Notes under the pieces: model-generated | The model's database searches: none | What the model was told of the DNA's origin: nothing | Seen by the model: the letters and a program-made list of their open reading frames with translations, nothing else | Position numbers and translations under genes: made by a program | DNA from: Metabacillus flavus | GTDB lineage: Bacteria > Bacillota > Bacilli > Bacillales > Bacillaceae | Assembly (NCBI RefSeq): GCF_018283675.1 | Contig: NZ_JAGVRK010000001.1 | Location: forward strand, 620,001-684,000 | Direction: 5' to 3' | DNA length: 64,000 bases | In this document: one piece after another, positions 42,595 to 51,313 of the stretch | Numbering within the stretch: position 1 is the stretch's first letter | How the letters are laid out: each line of letters begins with the position of its first letter

Positions 42595-43803
42595 CTAAAT
42601 CGGATTTAATTGAAAATGAATATGCCTTGCAGCTTTTAACGCAATGGATTTAGCCTCATCCTTTGTTTTCCCTTTTGCCATTACATAACCGCATCTTTGC
42701 CCCATTGCCATAGGGGGTGTCAGGATCTGTCCCAATTGGGGTTTAATATAAACATCTACTACTCCAGCCGTGTTCATTGCTTTGTCACTTCCTGAAATCC
42801 GTGACAATTTTCCTGTCGTATCAACTGTAAGGTAATGGGCGTAAACAGACTCTTCTTGGATCTTGGCTATTGATGGTTCCATACCCAAATAAACCTTTAC
42901 AATTTGTTCTGTATAATCAAATCCGTAAGCTTCTTTAATCAGATTGTTCATTACTCCTCCAGAAATACGGGGATTTGCCTCAATTAACTTCCATTGCCCA
43001 TCGACAAGTCTTAACTCTAGATGGCAATTTCCATTTTCCAGACCTAAGTCTTTTATTATCTCAAAGGATTTTTCACAAAGAGTGTTGTATACCTGTAAAT
43101 CTATTTCAGGTGTTATGCTGTACCCTGTGACAATAAACCTTTCTTTTTTTGTTATTTCCTGTTCAATCACTGCAGCAATTTCAATGTGTCCCTTATAAAC
43201 AATCGCCTCTACAATATATTGCGGGCCATCGAGGTATTCTTCAACTAGAATATCTTCCTTTGGGTAATGATTTTTAAGAAACTGAAGCCGGTTTCTTAAT
43301 TTCCCTTTAGAGGTAATTAGAAAAACATCTTTTGAACCACAGGATTTCGGTGATTTGACAATAATGGGATTACGATCCTCAACAAGGTGAAGAAAATCCT
43401 TAATCAACTCATCTGTTCGAATCGATAAATACCAAGGTGAATAATCCTTATTGTGAAGATGTTTTCTTGTTAAGAGTTTATCCTCCATACGCATGAAGGA
43501 ATCCACCGATAAATTTGTTCCGCAAAATTGATTGGACAAACCTGCTGCTAAATAAACCTGTGAATCAATAAAGCTAATAATACAAGAAACATGATGGCTC
43601 GTGCAGATTTTTAAAACAGTGTCTTCTATTTCTGCCATACGATTCAGATTAACTGCATGAATTTCATCGACCTCGGGAAAGTGATCCCTATTTTCTATTC
43701 GATTTTTAAGCAAATGTATATAGAATCCAAGTCTTTTAGCAACCTTGATTCCTCCATAGGAGGAACCAGTTGTATTTGTATTAATAAAAATAATGGATTT
43801 CAA
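42595..43803 (-). CDS. ATP-grasp ligase, carbamoyl-phosphate-synthase-like fold
   Basis: About 403 residues. N-terminal: SIIFINTNTTGSSYGGIKVA and SCIISFIDSQVYLAAGLSNQ; ATP-grasp: NPIIVKSPKSCGSKDVFLI, DILVEEYLDGPQYIVEAIVY, CHLELRLVDGQWKLIEANPRISGG (Mg-binding E and N). The C-terminal domain reads AGVVDVYIKPQLGQILTPP. Such proteins join a carboxylate to an amine at the cost of ATP, as in amino-acid ligases. I place the start at TTG 43803, ten bases after GGGAGG; this matches the N-terminus of its paralogue at 47685. It lies 146 bp after the YheC/D-like gene and before the CotZ-like gene. Confidence 0.88.
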   Translation of the reverse strand: MKSIIFINTNTTGSSYGGIKVAKRLGFYIHLLKNRIENRDHFPEVDEIHAVNLNRMAEIEDTVLKICTSHHVSCIISFIDSQVYLAAGLSNQFCGTNLSVDSFMRMEDKLLTRKHLHNKDYSPWYLSIRTDELIKDFLHLVEDRNPIIVKSPKSCGSKDVFLITSKGKLRNRLQFLKNHYPKEDILVEEYLDGPQYIVEAIVYKGHIEIAAVIEQEITKKERFIVTGYSITPEIDLQVYNTLCEKSFEIIKDLGLENGNCHLELRLVDGQWKLIEANPRISGGVMNNLIKEAYGFDYTEQIVKVYLGMEPSIAKIQEESVYAHYLTVDTTGKLSRISGSDKAMNTAGVVDVYIKPQLGQILTPPMAMGQRCGYVMAKGKTKDEAKSIALKAARHIHFQLNPI

Positions 43804-43949
43804 ATCAAACATGCCTCCCATGAAAGTGGAAGTGCTCCTGGGCTGGTTTTCGATCCCTTTCTTTCTATAAACTATTCCATTCATTGAAATCGTGTGAATG
43901 ATCTTGCCTCTAAAGGCCGCCCATTAAGGTCTCTCATCAAAAAGAACCG

Positions 43950-45263
43950 CTATCCCTTCTTTCTCCGCATTGTAATGATTTTTTCGTAAATACTTCGATC
44001 TTGCAGCCTTTTAAAAAGGGTAATATCGGGGACTAAATTCGTTTCGAAAATCCAGATGCGGCCTCTATGGTCAATACCAATATCCATGCCAATACAAGTG
44101 ACGTCTTGATAATAATCCCCTAAATACAGGGCTCCAATCTTGCAAATTCGATCTATTTTAGACAGTAATTTTTTAATTTTTCTTTTGTTATTTGATGAGT
44201 TACCCAGTGCTTCTTCCAGCAGCAAGATTGATTTGGCTACATTGGTCACGATAAAGTCCTTTGTCGCAATCTTCGCAACTTTCGCGGTAATTTCCCAAGT
44301 ACTATTGCTGTCTTCCCGCTGGACCATCACTCGAGCGTCAAAGATGCAATCATCAATCGTGCCCAATTTTATCCTATTTTGAATGATGTACCTGTCTTTT
44401 GAAAAATAATGTGTTTGAAGATAGTCGGTGATTTCCTGCTGACCCTTCAATTCGACTTTTTTTCTTTCGCTGTGAACCTCAAAAATGCCCCCTTTTTTCA
44501 GGGAGACTTTTATTACACCAATTCCCCATTGTCCATTACATGGTTTCAGCATGACCTGCCTGTACTTTTTAATAAAGCTAAAAAATGTGTTCGGGGTAGC
44601 TAGTTGAGTATGGGGGAGGAAGCGGGATAGGTCATCGTTGAAGGATAATAGTTGATATTGACTCCATTTGCTTTTAGAAAAATGCAGTTCGATATCTTGA
44701 ATCCACAACTTATCTAGTAATAATCCAAATTCAATGATGATTGTTGAACAGTCTGCTTCATCCCCCACTAAACATAAAGCTGCCTCAATTGCAGCATCAT
44801 TTACCATTTTTAAGATGGATTTCATTTGCCTGCGATTCGTCAGACCATTCTTTTCAATGATGTCTGTTACTTGCCATATAAAACGCAGATCCCGGTGTAC
44901 CGTTACAAGGAGTTCAAAAATAGGAGCATCTTTTGTACGCAGTAAATCGGTATCTTGGAGTATGTAAAACTGATCCGTTTTACATAAGTCATTTAGGTGA
45001 TGATAAACTTCTTTTTTTCCGCTTAACGTAGATTCTGTCCGGCCAAACACATCTATTACTTTAAATTGATCTTCCCTTCCCGCAATCTTGGAAACCCGGA
45101 TTTCCTCCCGTCCGAAACATGGTCTGATGGTTAAATGATGTTGTAAATTTTTTAAAAATGAGTCTTCCATAAATAGGTCTGTTTTTAATAAATAGGAGTT
45201 GATGTTTTCATTAGCTTGCAATGTTTGGTATTGGCTCCATCTTCCCCTCGGAATTTTGCTCAT
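43950..45263 (-). CDS. YheC/YheD-like ATP-grasp protein, internally duplicated
   Basis: 437 residues made of two similar halves. Half 1: GRWSQYQTLQANENINSYLL, HHLTIRPCFGREEIRVSKIA, FYILQDTDLL, FELLVTVHRD. Half 2: SKWSQYQLLSFNDDLSRFLP, RQVMLKPCNGQWGIGVIKVS, YIIQNRIKLG, FDARVMVQRE, then GMDIGIDHRGRIWIFETNLVPD with the E-x-N metal site. Half 1 lacks the lysine-rich ATP loop and a good E-x-N, so only half 2 is likely catalytic. YheC and YheD of B. subtilis are spore-coat-associated. GGGGGATTAAA precedes ATG 45263. It is the first gene of the minus-strand operon. Confidence 0.85.
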   Translation of the reverse strand: MSKIPRGRWSQYQTLQANENINSYLLKTDLFMEDSFLKNLQHHLTIRPCFGREEIRVSKIAGREDQFKVIDVFGRTESTLSGKKEVYHHLNDLCKTDQFYILQDTDLLRTKDAPIFELLVTVHRDLRFIWQVTDIIEKNGLTNRRQMKSILKMVNDAAIEAALCLVGDEADCSTIIIEFGLLLDKLWIQDIELHFSKSKWSQYQLLSFNDDLSRFLPHTQLATPNTFFSFIKKYRQVMLKPCNGQWGIGVIKVSLKKGGIFEVHSERKKVELKGQQEITDYLQTHYFSKDRYIIQNRIKLGTIDDCIFDARVMVQREDSNSTWEITAKVAKIATKDFIVTNVAKSILLLEEALGNSSNNKRKIKKLLSKIDRICKIGALYLGDYYQDVTCIGMDIGIDHRGRIWIFETNLVPDITLFKRLQDRSIYEKIITMRRKKG

Positions 45264-45392
45264 TTTAATCCCCCGATTCTTTTCTATAACAATATATGTA
45301 GATGAAATCAGGGGTGCCAAAGGAAAATAGCAAGTTAAAACAAATTTGGATTCTTTTTCAATGGACTAACCCAATCAATGATTAAAACTTTT

Positions 45393-45401
45393 CATATTCT
45401 A
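45393..45401 (+). promoter_or_regulatory. Candidate sigma-K -10 element
   Basis: CATATTCTA fits the sigma-K -10 consensus CATANNNTA and lies 25 bp before the 45426 start. No AC pair stands at the proper -35 distance, so the match is partial. The identical nonamer precedes the fusion gene at 51163. Confidence 0.4.
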
Positions 45402-45425
45402 TCAATAGAAAGGAGGTGCTTCTTC

Positions 45426-45884
45426 ATGGGAGTACGTTGTAGTTGTGGTGTTCTAGTTGATGCCTCTAAAGATAATGTTAACGTGAAGTTCGAGAGCATT
45501 ATGGGCAACGAAAAGGGAACGATCACATATACAGCAGATGTTTGTTTTGAAACACTTGAAACATCTACACTTTCGTTAAAATTTGTTAACACGGATGGAC
45601 CGCCGGACACTTCTTTCACATTTGATGTGAATCCGTCGCTTTCAGGCACGGAAATTACTTCTGTAACATGTAAACAAGAAGGTAATAACTGTGTCATTAC
45701 GGTAACGGGAATAGGTCAAAAAGAAGGTTTTGAAGGCTCAGCTCTCTTATCCTTTACTGCAGTCTTTAGAGATGGGGTAGGAACCGATAATGTACAAAGT
45801 TTCGACATCCCCGGCTTTTTCGCTCAAACTGGTGCTGAACCAGTTCCGGATGGTTCCATTACAAACCAAGGGTGTGCTGAATGA
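45426..45884 (+). CDS. Unknown six-cysteine beta-rich protein
   Basis: 152 residues with no recognised family. It starts MGVRCSCGVLVDASKDNVNV and ends DGSITNQGCAE. Cysteines are at the very start (RCSCG), in the middle (DVCFET, VTCKQ, NNCVI) and near the C-terminus. The pattern of alternating Thr, Val and Phe suggests a beta sandwich. There is no signal peptide or membrane helix. AAGGAGGTGC gives a strong ribosome binding site and fixes ATG 45426 over the longer frame. It is divergent from the YheC/D-like gene and is followed by a strong hairpin. It could be a coat structural protein or the substrate of the ligases. Confidence 0.65.
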   Translation: MGVRCSCGVLVDASKDNVNVKFESIMGNEKGTITYTADVCFETLETSTLSLKFVNTDGPPDTSFTFDVNPSLSGTEITSVTCKQEGNNCVITVTGIGQKEGFEGSALLSFTAVFRDGVGTDNVQSFDIPGFFAQTGAEPVPDGSITNQGCAE

Positions 45885-45937
45885 TATTTAAAGGATTTCC
45901 CTTCATCAAATAGCAGACCCCAGCAATAGATTTCAAT

Positions 45938-45986
45938 AAACAGGACGGTAATCACAAATATTTTCTGGTGATCACCGTCCTGTTTG
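45938..45986 (+). terminator. Strong hairpin after the six-cysteine gene
   Basis: AAACAGGACGGTAATCAC pairs with GTGATCACCGTCCTGTTT with one mismatch. The T tract is short, but the stem is long; it separates this gene from the MurF-like gene. Confidence 0.7.
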
Positions 45987-46112
45987 ATGATGCCATTGCT
46001 CTGGAATCTCCCCCTTACCTTCCAATCAAAACACAGACTTACTTTAATAGGTAGATGTACAAACCAACCTTTTATAAACCACATATGGATAAGAAAGGAG
46101 GCAGATAGTCAG

Positions 46113-47510
46113 GTGGAACCATTATTAGTTAGCAGAATAAGAAAGATATTAAGGGGCGATTTGCATTGCGGTACAGAGGATTGGTATATAAAGCATGCAA
46201 TTGTGCATAATCGCCAAGAGCTAAAGGGAAAAAATTCACTTATATTTTTAAACAAGAGGGAATCCATTCATTGGGGATTTCTTGAAAAAGTAAGCCCTTG
46301 TTTGGTTGTTACAGATAAACCTGTGGAAGAATTACGCAGCGTACGGCAGAATACTACCGTTATACGTGTGAAGAGCATGCTTCAGGCGTATTGGAAATTC
46401 ATGGATTACTACCGAAATCTATTTGATATTCCTGTTGTGGCCATTACAGGTACATGCGGAAAAACGACGACCAAAGAAATGATCAAATATATATTGAGCC
46501 AAACTTATAGTGTACAAGCAACAGAAAGCAGCAAGAATGAGCCCCGGCTATCATTTCCTTATCTATTGGGCATTGATAAAAATACGGATATGGCAGTCTT
46601 TGAAACGGGTCTGGGGAATACAGGCAATATTAAACACCAGTGTCTTATATACCAGCCCACTATCGGAATAATCACGAATATTGGGGCCCACCATCTCGAT
46701 GGCTGCAAGACATTAGAAGGGTATATTCAGGCTAAGGGAGAGATGGTAGAAGGCGTTAAACCGAATGGGACCCTGATTTTAAATGCAGACGATGAAAATA
46801 TTAAAAAGATTTCCTTGGACCGTTTCAGAGGGAAAGTTATTTATTTTAGTACAAAAATCAGTTCTGATTTTAAAGCTGACAGAATTCTTTTTGCAAAGGG
46901 CGGGATGGAGTTTACTCTTGTTTATAACCGAACAAGGTATCCCGTATTTGTGCCCGGTTATGGAGAACATCAAGTTTCCAATGCACTTGCTGCAATTGCG
47001 GCTGTTACAGAGATGGGAATGGAGATTAAAGAAGCTATTAAGGGCTTGGCGACTTTCAAAAATATGCAGCGCCATTTAGAGGTCACAAAAGGGATTAAGG
47101 GTTCAACCATTATTGATGACACTTGGACCATCAACCCTTTGTCGATTGAGGCTGCCTTAAATGTAATGGATGAGATAGGAATGGGTCGTAAAAAAATCTT
47201 ATTATTAGGTGATATTAATCGTCTCGGCAGTTATGAAAAAGAATACCATCAAAAAATAGGAAAGATTGTTGCTGAAAGATCCTATGATACATTATTCACA
47301 ATTGGCATAAAGGCAGAAGAAATAGGACAGCAAGCAATCCGAAGCGGTTTTAAAGGGAATGTTCATATGTTTCCCGCAGTGGATGGTTTGAAAGAGCTTT
47401 TAGTCAAGAAACTGGACGCTAATACGATGGTCCTTATCAAAGGTCCGATGAAAAGCAGGTCAATGATTGATTTAGCCAGCAGTTTAAAGCTAAATGAGCA
47501 GCATGAATAA
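46113..47510 (+). CDS. MurF-like amide ligase
   Basis: 465 residues with the three-domain Mur ligase layout. N-terminal domain about 1-105 (HNRQELKGKNSLIFLN); central domain with the P-loop ITGTCGKTTTKEM near 111, GIITNIGAHHLDGCKTLEGY and LILNADDENIKKI; GEHQVSNALAAIAAVTEMG; C-terminal domain with KILLLGDINRLG and VLIKGPMKSRSMIDL. The MurF block DDxYNANPxSMxAAL reads DDTWTINPLSIEAAL, so the ATP chemistry is kept but the acceptor site has changed. The genome should also have true murF elsewhere. GTG 46113 follows AAAGGAGG. It precedes an ATP-grasp ligase, probably in the same pathway. Confidence 0.88.
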   Translation: MEPLLVSRIRKILRGDLHCGTEDWYIKHAIVHNRQELKGKNSLIFLNKRESIHWGFLEKVSPCLVVTDKPVEELRSVRQNTTVIRVKSMLQAYWKFMDYYRNLFDIPVVAITGTCGKTTTKEMIKYILSQTYSVQATESSKNEPRLSFPYLLGIDKNTDMAVFETGLGNTGNIKHQCLIYQPTIGIITNIGAHHLDGCKTLEGYIQAKGEMVEGVKPNGTLILNADDENIKKISLDRFRGKVIYFSTKISSDFKADRILFAKGGMEFTLVYNRTRYPVFVPGYGEHQVSNALAAIAAVTEMGMEIKEAIKGLATFKNMQRHLEVTKGIKGSTIIDDTWTINPLSIEAALNVMDEIGMGRKKILLLGDINRLGSYEKEYHQKIGKIVAERSYDTLFTIGIKAEEIGQQAIRSGFKGNVHMFPAVDGLKELLVKKLDANTMVLIKGPMKSRSMIDLASSLKLNEQHE

Positions 47511-47684
47511 CGAATTTGGGCAGCAGGAGAAAGATATAAGTATCATGTCATCTGTATATGGAGCTCCTTGCACGAATGAACCAGCGTTCTTGTCCGTGCA
47601 TTAAGAAAAGGCGGCAAATGTCCATGCAAATCCCCGCTTCCCCTCATAACCTATAAGGGTATTCGAGAAATTGGAGGTGGGTTT

Positions 47685-48929
47685 GTGAAAACCATTATTT
47701 TTATTGCAGTAAATAAATCCGGATCCAGCAGAGAGGCTGTAAAAGCAGCAGAACAATTAGGATATTATACAGTTGTGTTTACAGACCGTGAAAAACAAAT
47801 ACAGGATCGAAAGGAATATCCTGATGTTCACCAGCTCATCTTATCAAATTTAAGCGATCTGGGGATGTTGAGGAATCAAATAGAGTCATTAAAACTTAGG
47901 GGAAATGAGATTGCTGCGATAACAAGCTTTGTCGATCAGCATGTTTACACAGCCTCAGTTTTAGCTGATGAATTTTGCCATAATTATTTATCCAGTGATG
48001 CCATTTTTGTCATGGAAAATAAGGAAGAGACAAGGAAACATTTTTCAGCGGAACCCTACACACCAGCTTTTTTATTGATTGAAGAAGATTCTAAGCTGGA
48101 TATGAAAACCTCCATTGAAAAGGTGAATTATCCTGCAATGGTCAAGTGTTCGAAATCAACGGGGTCAAAAGATGTATTTTTTTGCGCTAACCGGAATGTA
48201 CTGCTGAAACATGTAACAAGGCTGCGGGAGAAAGATCCGGGAGAAACACTAATTATTGAAGAGTACATTGATGGGGAGCAATATTTAGTGGAGGTCCTTG
48301 TTTTCAAAGGACAAATACGGACAGCTGCCATAGTTAAACAGGAAATTACCAGGGGAAAGAGATTTATCATAACGGGGTATGGGGTGCTGGCTGAGGTTCA
48401 GCCTGGTTTGGAAGAAGGCATTACGAAAATCATCCAATCTATCGTCTCTTCATTGAAAATAAACAATGGAGCTTTTCATCTTGAGTTAAGGCTGACAGAT
48501 CGGGGATGGAAACTCATTGAAATAAATCCGAGAATTTCTGGCGGAGCCATGAATAAAATGATTCAAGCAGCTTTTGGATATAGTCTCGTAAAAGAAACGC
48601 TTAAAATGCTTCTTGGCGACAGTCCGTCATTGGAAAGGCAGACAAATCAATTTGTCTTTACACAGCATGTGATTATTGAAAATAAAGGCGTATTAGAAAA
48701 GGTAACAGGTAAAGGAAGAGCAATTAACACTCCCGGTGTGGTGGAGGTCTATATAAAACCTAGAAAAGGAACCTTCATTACACCGCCGTTGTCGATGGGA
48801 CATAGGTATGCATACGTTATAGCAGCGGGGGATTCAATGGAGAAAGCTGAAAGCTCAGCGAAGAGAGCAGCCAATGAGATTGTGTTTCATATACGAGAAG
48901 AAGGACAGAAAAACACCCGCATCGAATGA
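47685..48929 (+). CDS. ATP-grasp ligase, paralogue of the 42595 gene
   Basis: 414 residues, clearly paralogous to the ligase at 42595-43803: TIIFIAVNKSGSSREAVKAA, AAITSFVDQHVYTASVLADE, YPAMVKCSKSTGSKDVFF, TLIIEEYIDGEQYLVEVLVF, FHLELRLTDRGWKLIEINPRISGG and PGVVEVYIKPRKGTFITPPLSMG. The metal ligands (E and N of EINPR) are intact. GTG 47685 has GGAGGTGGG 3-12 bases upstream. It follows the MurF-like gene by 174 bp, just as its paralogue follows the YheC/D-like gene, so the two operons mirror each other. A terminator overlaps its stop codon. Confidence 0.88.
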   Translation: MKTIIFIAVNKSGSSREAVKAAEQLGYYTVVFTDREKQIQDRKEYPDVHQLILSNLSDLGMLRNQIESLKLRGNEIAAITSFVDQHVYTASVLADEFCHNYLSSDAIFVMENKEETRKHFSAEPYTPAFLLIEEDSKLDMKTSIEKVNYPAMVKCSKSTGSKDVFFCANRNVLLKHVTRLREKDPGETLIIEEYIDGEQYLVEVLVFKGQIRTAAIVKQEITRGKRFIITGYGVLAEVQPGLEEGITKIIQSIVSSLKINNGAFHLELRLTDRGWKLIEINPRISGGAMNKMIQAAFGYSLVKETLKMLLGDSPSLERQTNQFVFTQHVIIENKGVLEKVTGKGRAINTPGVVEVYIKPRKGTFITPPLSMGHRYAYVIAAGDSMEKAESSAKRAANEIVFHIREEGQKNTRIE

Positions 48930-48945
48930 TATGGGTGTTTTTTTG
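48906..48945 (+). terminator. Terminator of the MurF-ATP-grasp unit
   Basis: AAAAACACCCGCATC pairs with GATATGGGTGTTTTT with seven T after it; the stem begins inside the last codons of the ligase gene. Confidence 0.85.
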
Positions 48946-48988
48946 CTCATGAATAATCAAAAGAAGAAGGCAGAAGGAGAGACTCCAT

Positions 48989-51163
48989 CTACCTGATTTC
49001 ACCTATAGTGGTACTGAGGTACCGAACCGTATCAAACATATTTGTTTTACTCGCACCTTTAACCAGAACGGTGTCATGTTGTTTTAAAATCCCCTGCAAA
49101 TACTCATGCAGCTTCTCCTTATCCAGAAAATGCCGGACGTGCTGAGCTGGGATGCCTGCACGGATAGCTTCGGTACCGATTGTATCTGTTTTATACCCGT
49201 AGGTGATCACCCTATCAATCTTCTGCTTGGCAAGATACTGACCCACTTTTTTATATTGTTCGGTTTGCAGCTCGCCTAGCTCCCTCATTTGTCCTATTAT
49301 GGCAATTTTTCTGTGTGAACCTATATTTTTAAGCACATCGATTGCAGCCATTACTCCTTGTGGATGTGAGTGAACCGTATCATCAATCAAGGTAATGGAT
49401 TTATTTAGATTATAGATGGTCAAGCGGCGAGGGGGCTTCTTAAAGAGCAGTCCAGATTTTATTTCGAGCGGTGTGAACCCTAAATGGTCTGCAACTGCAA
49501 TGGCATTGATCGCGTTATAGATATGGTGCTCCCCATAAATTGGAATGAAAAATGAATACTCTTCATTGTGAAGCTTCATTTTAAAATTCATGCCATTATC
49601 CCCATAAGATACATCATAAGCCTTGTAATCAGCTGGAGTTTTTATTCCGGTAGTGATGATTTTACCCTTGAAACGATCTATTTCAAGATGTTTTGAATTC
49701 TCATCATCCTTATTGATGAATAAAACTCCGTCTTGGCGCATTCCATGAATTAACTCTGATTTGGCTTGGGCGACTTTTGTGATATCCCCGTTAAAGTTTC
49801 CGATGTGAGCCATACCTATGTTCGTAACGACACTAATGTTTGGCTGAATGATGCTGCAATGTTCCGTAATGACGCCAGGATAGGCCATACCATACTCCAG
49901 GACAATCGCCTCATGAGATGAATCGATTTCATCTGCATGCTTTTTCGTATGCTCCGTCGTATTCCAGTAATCCTTTGATTCAAATATATTCATTCTTGTT
50001 TTAAGAATAGATGAGATAAAGGACTTAGTCGTAGTTTTCCCCGCACTTCCTGTTATAGCGATGGTCGGGATTTTCTTTTTTTCCATATTCTTTTTCTTTA
50101 CTTGCTGGATTTCCTTTTTGATTTTTTGCTGATTATTGGCTAAGTACATAGCGTATTGAATCGTGTTCTTTACCACGTCCATTTCTAAATAAAAGGCTGG
50201 AGGACAGCCCGGGCGCCAATTCACTTCATAAATCCAGAGTTTATTGTCTTTATCTAAACCAGCATCAATCCCAATTTCATCGATGACTTCTTGATATTCC
50301 AGCATTTGAAGTTCATCAAGGTGGCGAGCCAGCCCGAGAGAAAAATGTTCAAGTGTCCGCTTAATATTATAAGATTCTTCTTCTCCAAATTCTTTGTTGA
50401 GAAAAGGTTCCAGATAATTTGTATATCCTCCGTTGTTAATATTGGTTATAATGGTGCCTTCTGGAGCAATACGAGGATAGATCGTGGTAATGACCCAGTC
50501 CCCTGATCCATTTTTTTGAACATGGAGACGAAGATCAAATACGAGGCCTGTTTTTGTTTTGCTGCAAATATAGGGCTGAACAATGTAGGCGTTCTCTTTA
50601 AACAAAGTCTGTAAAAAATGCTCTAGTTCCTGCAGTGTATAAGTTCTATCCTTAAAGTCTTTATTAACGATAAAACCGCTTTTGGTTTTTCGAATAAAAA
50701 AGATTCCTTGCCCTTTCCTTCCATCAATCGGTTTTACTACAACTTCATTAAAGGCATTTAACACTCCATAAAAGTCTTTCCATTCTTTCATGATCTTTGA
50801 AGGGATTAAATATTTAGAGAATTCCTTTCCTTTTTTTAATCGTTCGTTTACATTCCATTTATTCCCTATTGAATAGGTAGTGAACGGAATAAAGTTTCGC
50901 AGCCTTTTGATTATATCTTTTGACTTTTCCAGTTTTTCAGGACTTCCGGTATTGTATATGACATCAGGAAATGCCGTGATTCGCTCATTCCATGAGCCAT
51001 TTTCATATACGTAACCCTTTATTGTCTTATTTACAAAATTTACGCCTTTAGGTGTGAAATAGACAAAATCAGCACCTTCTGCCTTTGCGACAATGGCGTA
51101 GGCATAAGATTTAATCACCGTAGCAGGATCTCTCCTATGATGAAGCATGCCTATTAAAGTCAT
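48989..51163 (-). CDS. YheC/D ATP-grasp fused to a MurF-like ligase
   Basis: 724 residues. Residues 1-350 are a complete YheC/YheD-type protein: MTLIGMLHHRRDPATVIKSY, FTPKGVNFVNKTIKGYVYEN, FPDVIYNTGS, VVVKPIDGRKGQGIFFIRK (141-159), YIVQPYI and IYEVNWRPGCPP with the E-x-N site. A lysine-rich linker follows. Residues 365-724 are Mur ligase central and C-terminal domains without the UDP-binding N-domain: ITGSAGKTTTKS (370-381), VVTNIGMAHIGNFNGD, GEHHIYNAINAIA, LIDDTVHSHPQGVMAAID, IAIIGQMRELG and LVKGASKTNMF. This is the domain order of cyanophycin synthetase built from other families. GGAAGGGGG precedes the ATG, and a sigma-K-like promoter lies upstream. Confidence 0.9.
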   Translation of the reverse strand: MTLIGMLHHRRDPATVIKSYAYAIVAKAEGADFVYFTPKGVNFVNKTIKGYVYENGSWNERITAFPDVIYNTGSPEKLEKSKDIIKRLRNFIPFTTYSIGNKWNVNERLKKGKEFSKYLIPSKIMKEWKDFYGVLNAFNEVVVKPIDGRKGQGIFFIRKTKSGFIVNKDFKDRTYTLQELEHFLQTLFKENAYIVQPYICSKTKTGLVFDLRLHVQKNGSGDWVITTIYPRIAPEGTIITNINNGGYTNYLEPFLNKEFGEEESYNIKRTLEHFSLGLARHLDELQMLEYQEVIDEIGIDAGLDKDNKLWIYEVNWRPGCPPAFYLEMDVVKNTIQYAMYLANNQQKIKKEIQQVKKKNMEKKKIPTIAITGSAGKTTTKSFISSILKTRMNIFESKDYWNTTEHTKKHADEIDSSHEAIVLEYGMAYPGVITEHCSIIQPNISVVTNIGMAHIGNFNGDITKVAQAKSELIHGMRQDGVLFINKDDENSKHLEIDRFKGKIITTGIKTPADYKAYDVSYGDNGMNFKMKLHNEEYSFFIPIYGEHHIYNAINAIAVADHLGFTPLEIKSGLLFKKPPRRLTIYNLNKSITLIDDTVHSHPQGVMAAIDVLKNIGSHRKIAIIGQMRELGELQTEQYKKVGQYLAKQKIDRVITYGYKTDTIGTEAIRAGIPAQHVRHFLDKEKLHEYLQGILKQHDTVLVKGASKTNMFDTVRYLSTTIGEIR

Positions 51164-51192
51164 GCAAATACCCCCTTCCTAAATTACATACA

Positions 51193-51220
51193 TAGAATAT
51201 GCGGGTTAGTCCGTTTTGGT
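51193..51220 (-). promoter_or_regulatory. Candidate sigma-K promoter of the fusion gene
   Basis: On the minus strand AC (51220-51219), a 17-base spacer and CATATTCTA (51201-51193) match the sigma-K pattern AC-N16/17-CATANNNTA. It ends 29 bp before the start codon. This points to mother-cell expression late in sporulation. Confidence 0.5.
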
Positions 51221-51268
51221 ATGGGGGATATGCGGAAGTATAAATAATGAATGGGTAGTGGAATAAAT

Positions 51269-51305
51269 ACAAAAGACCAAGCCGCATATGCAGCTTGGTC
51301 TTTTA
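51269..51305 (-). terminator. Terminator of the NlpC/P60 gene
   Basis: AAAAGACCAAGC pairs with GCTTGGTCTTTT around a short loop; T-rich on both strands. It separates the NlpC/P60 gene from the fusion gene downstream. Confidence 0.85.
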
Positions 51306-51313
51306 GCATCTTG

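Noticed and set aside
47545-47604. 19-codon frame between the MurF-like and ATP-grasp genes, considered as a precursor peptide
   Set aside because: The nearest AGGAG is 15 bases from the ATG, too far, and there are no precursor-like features.
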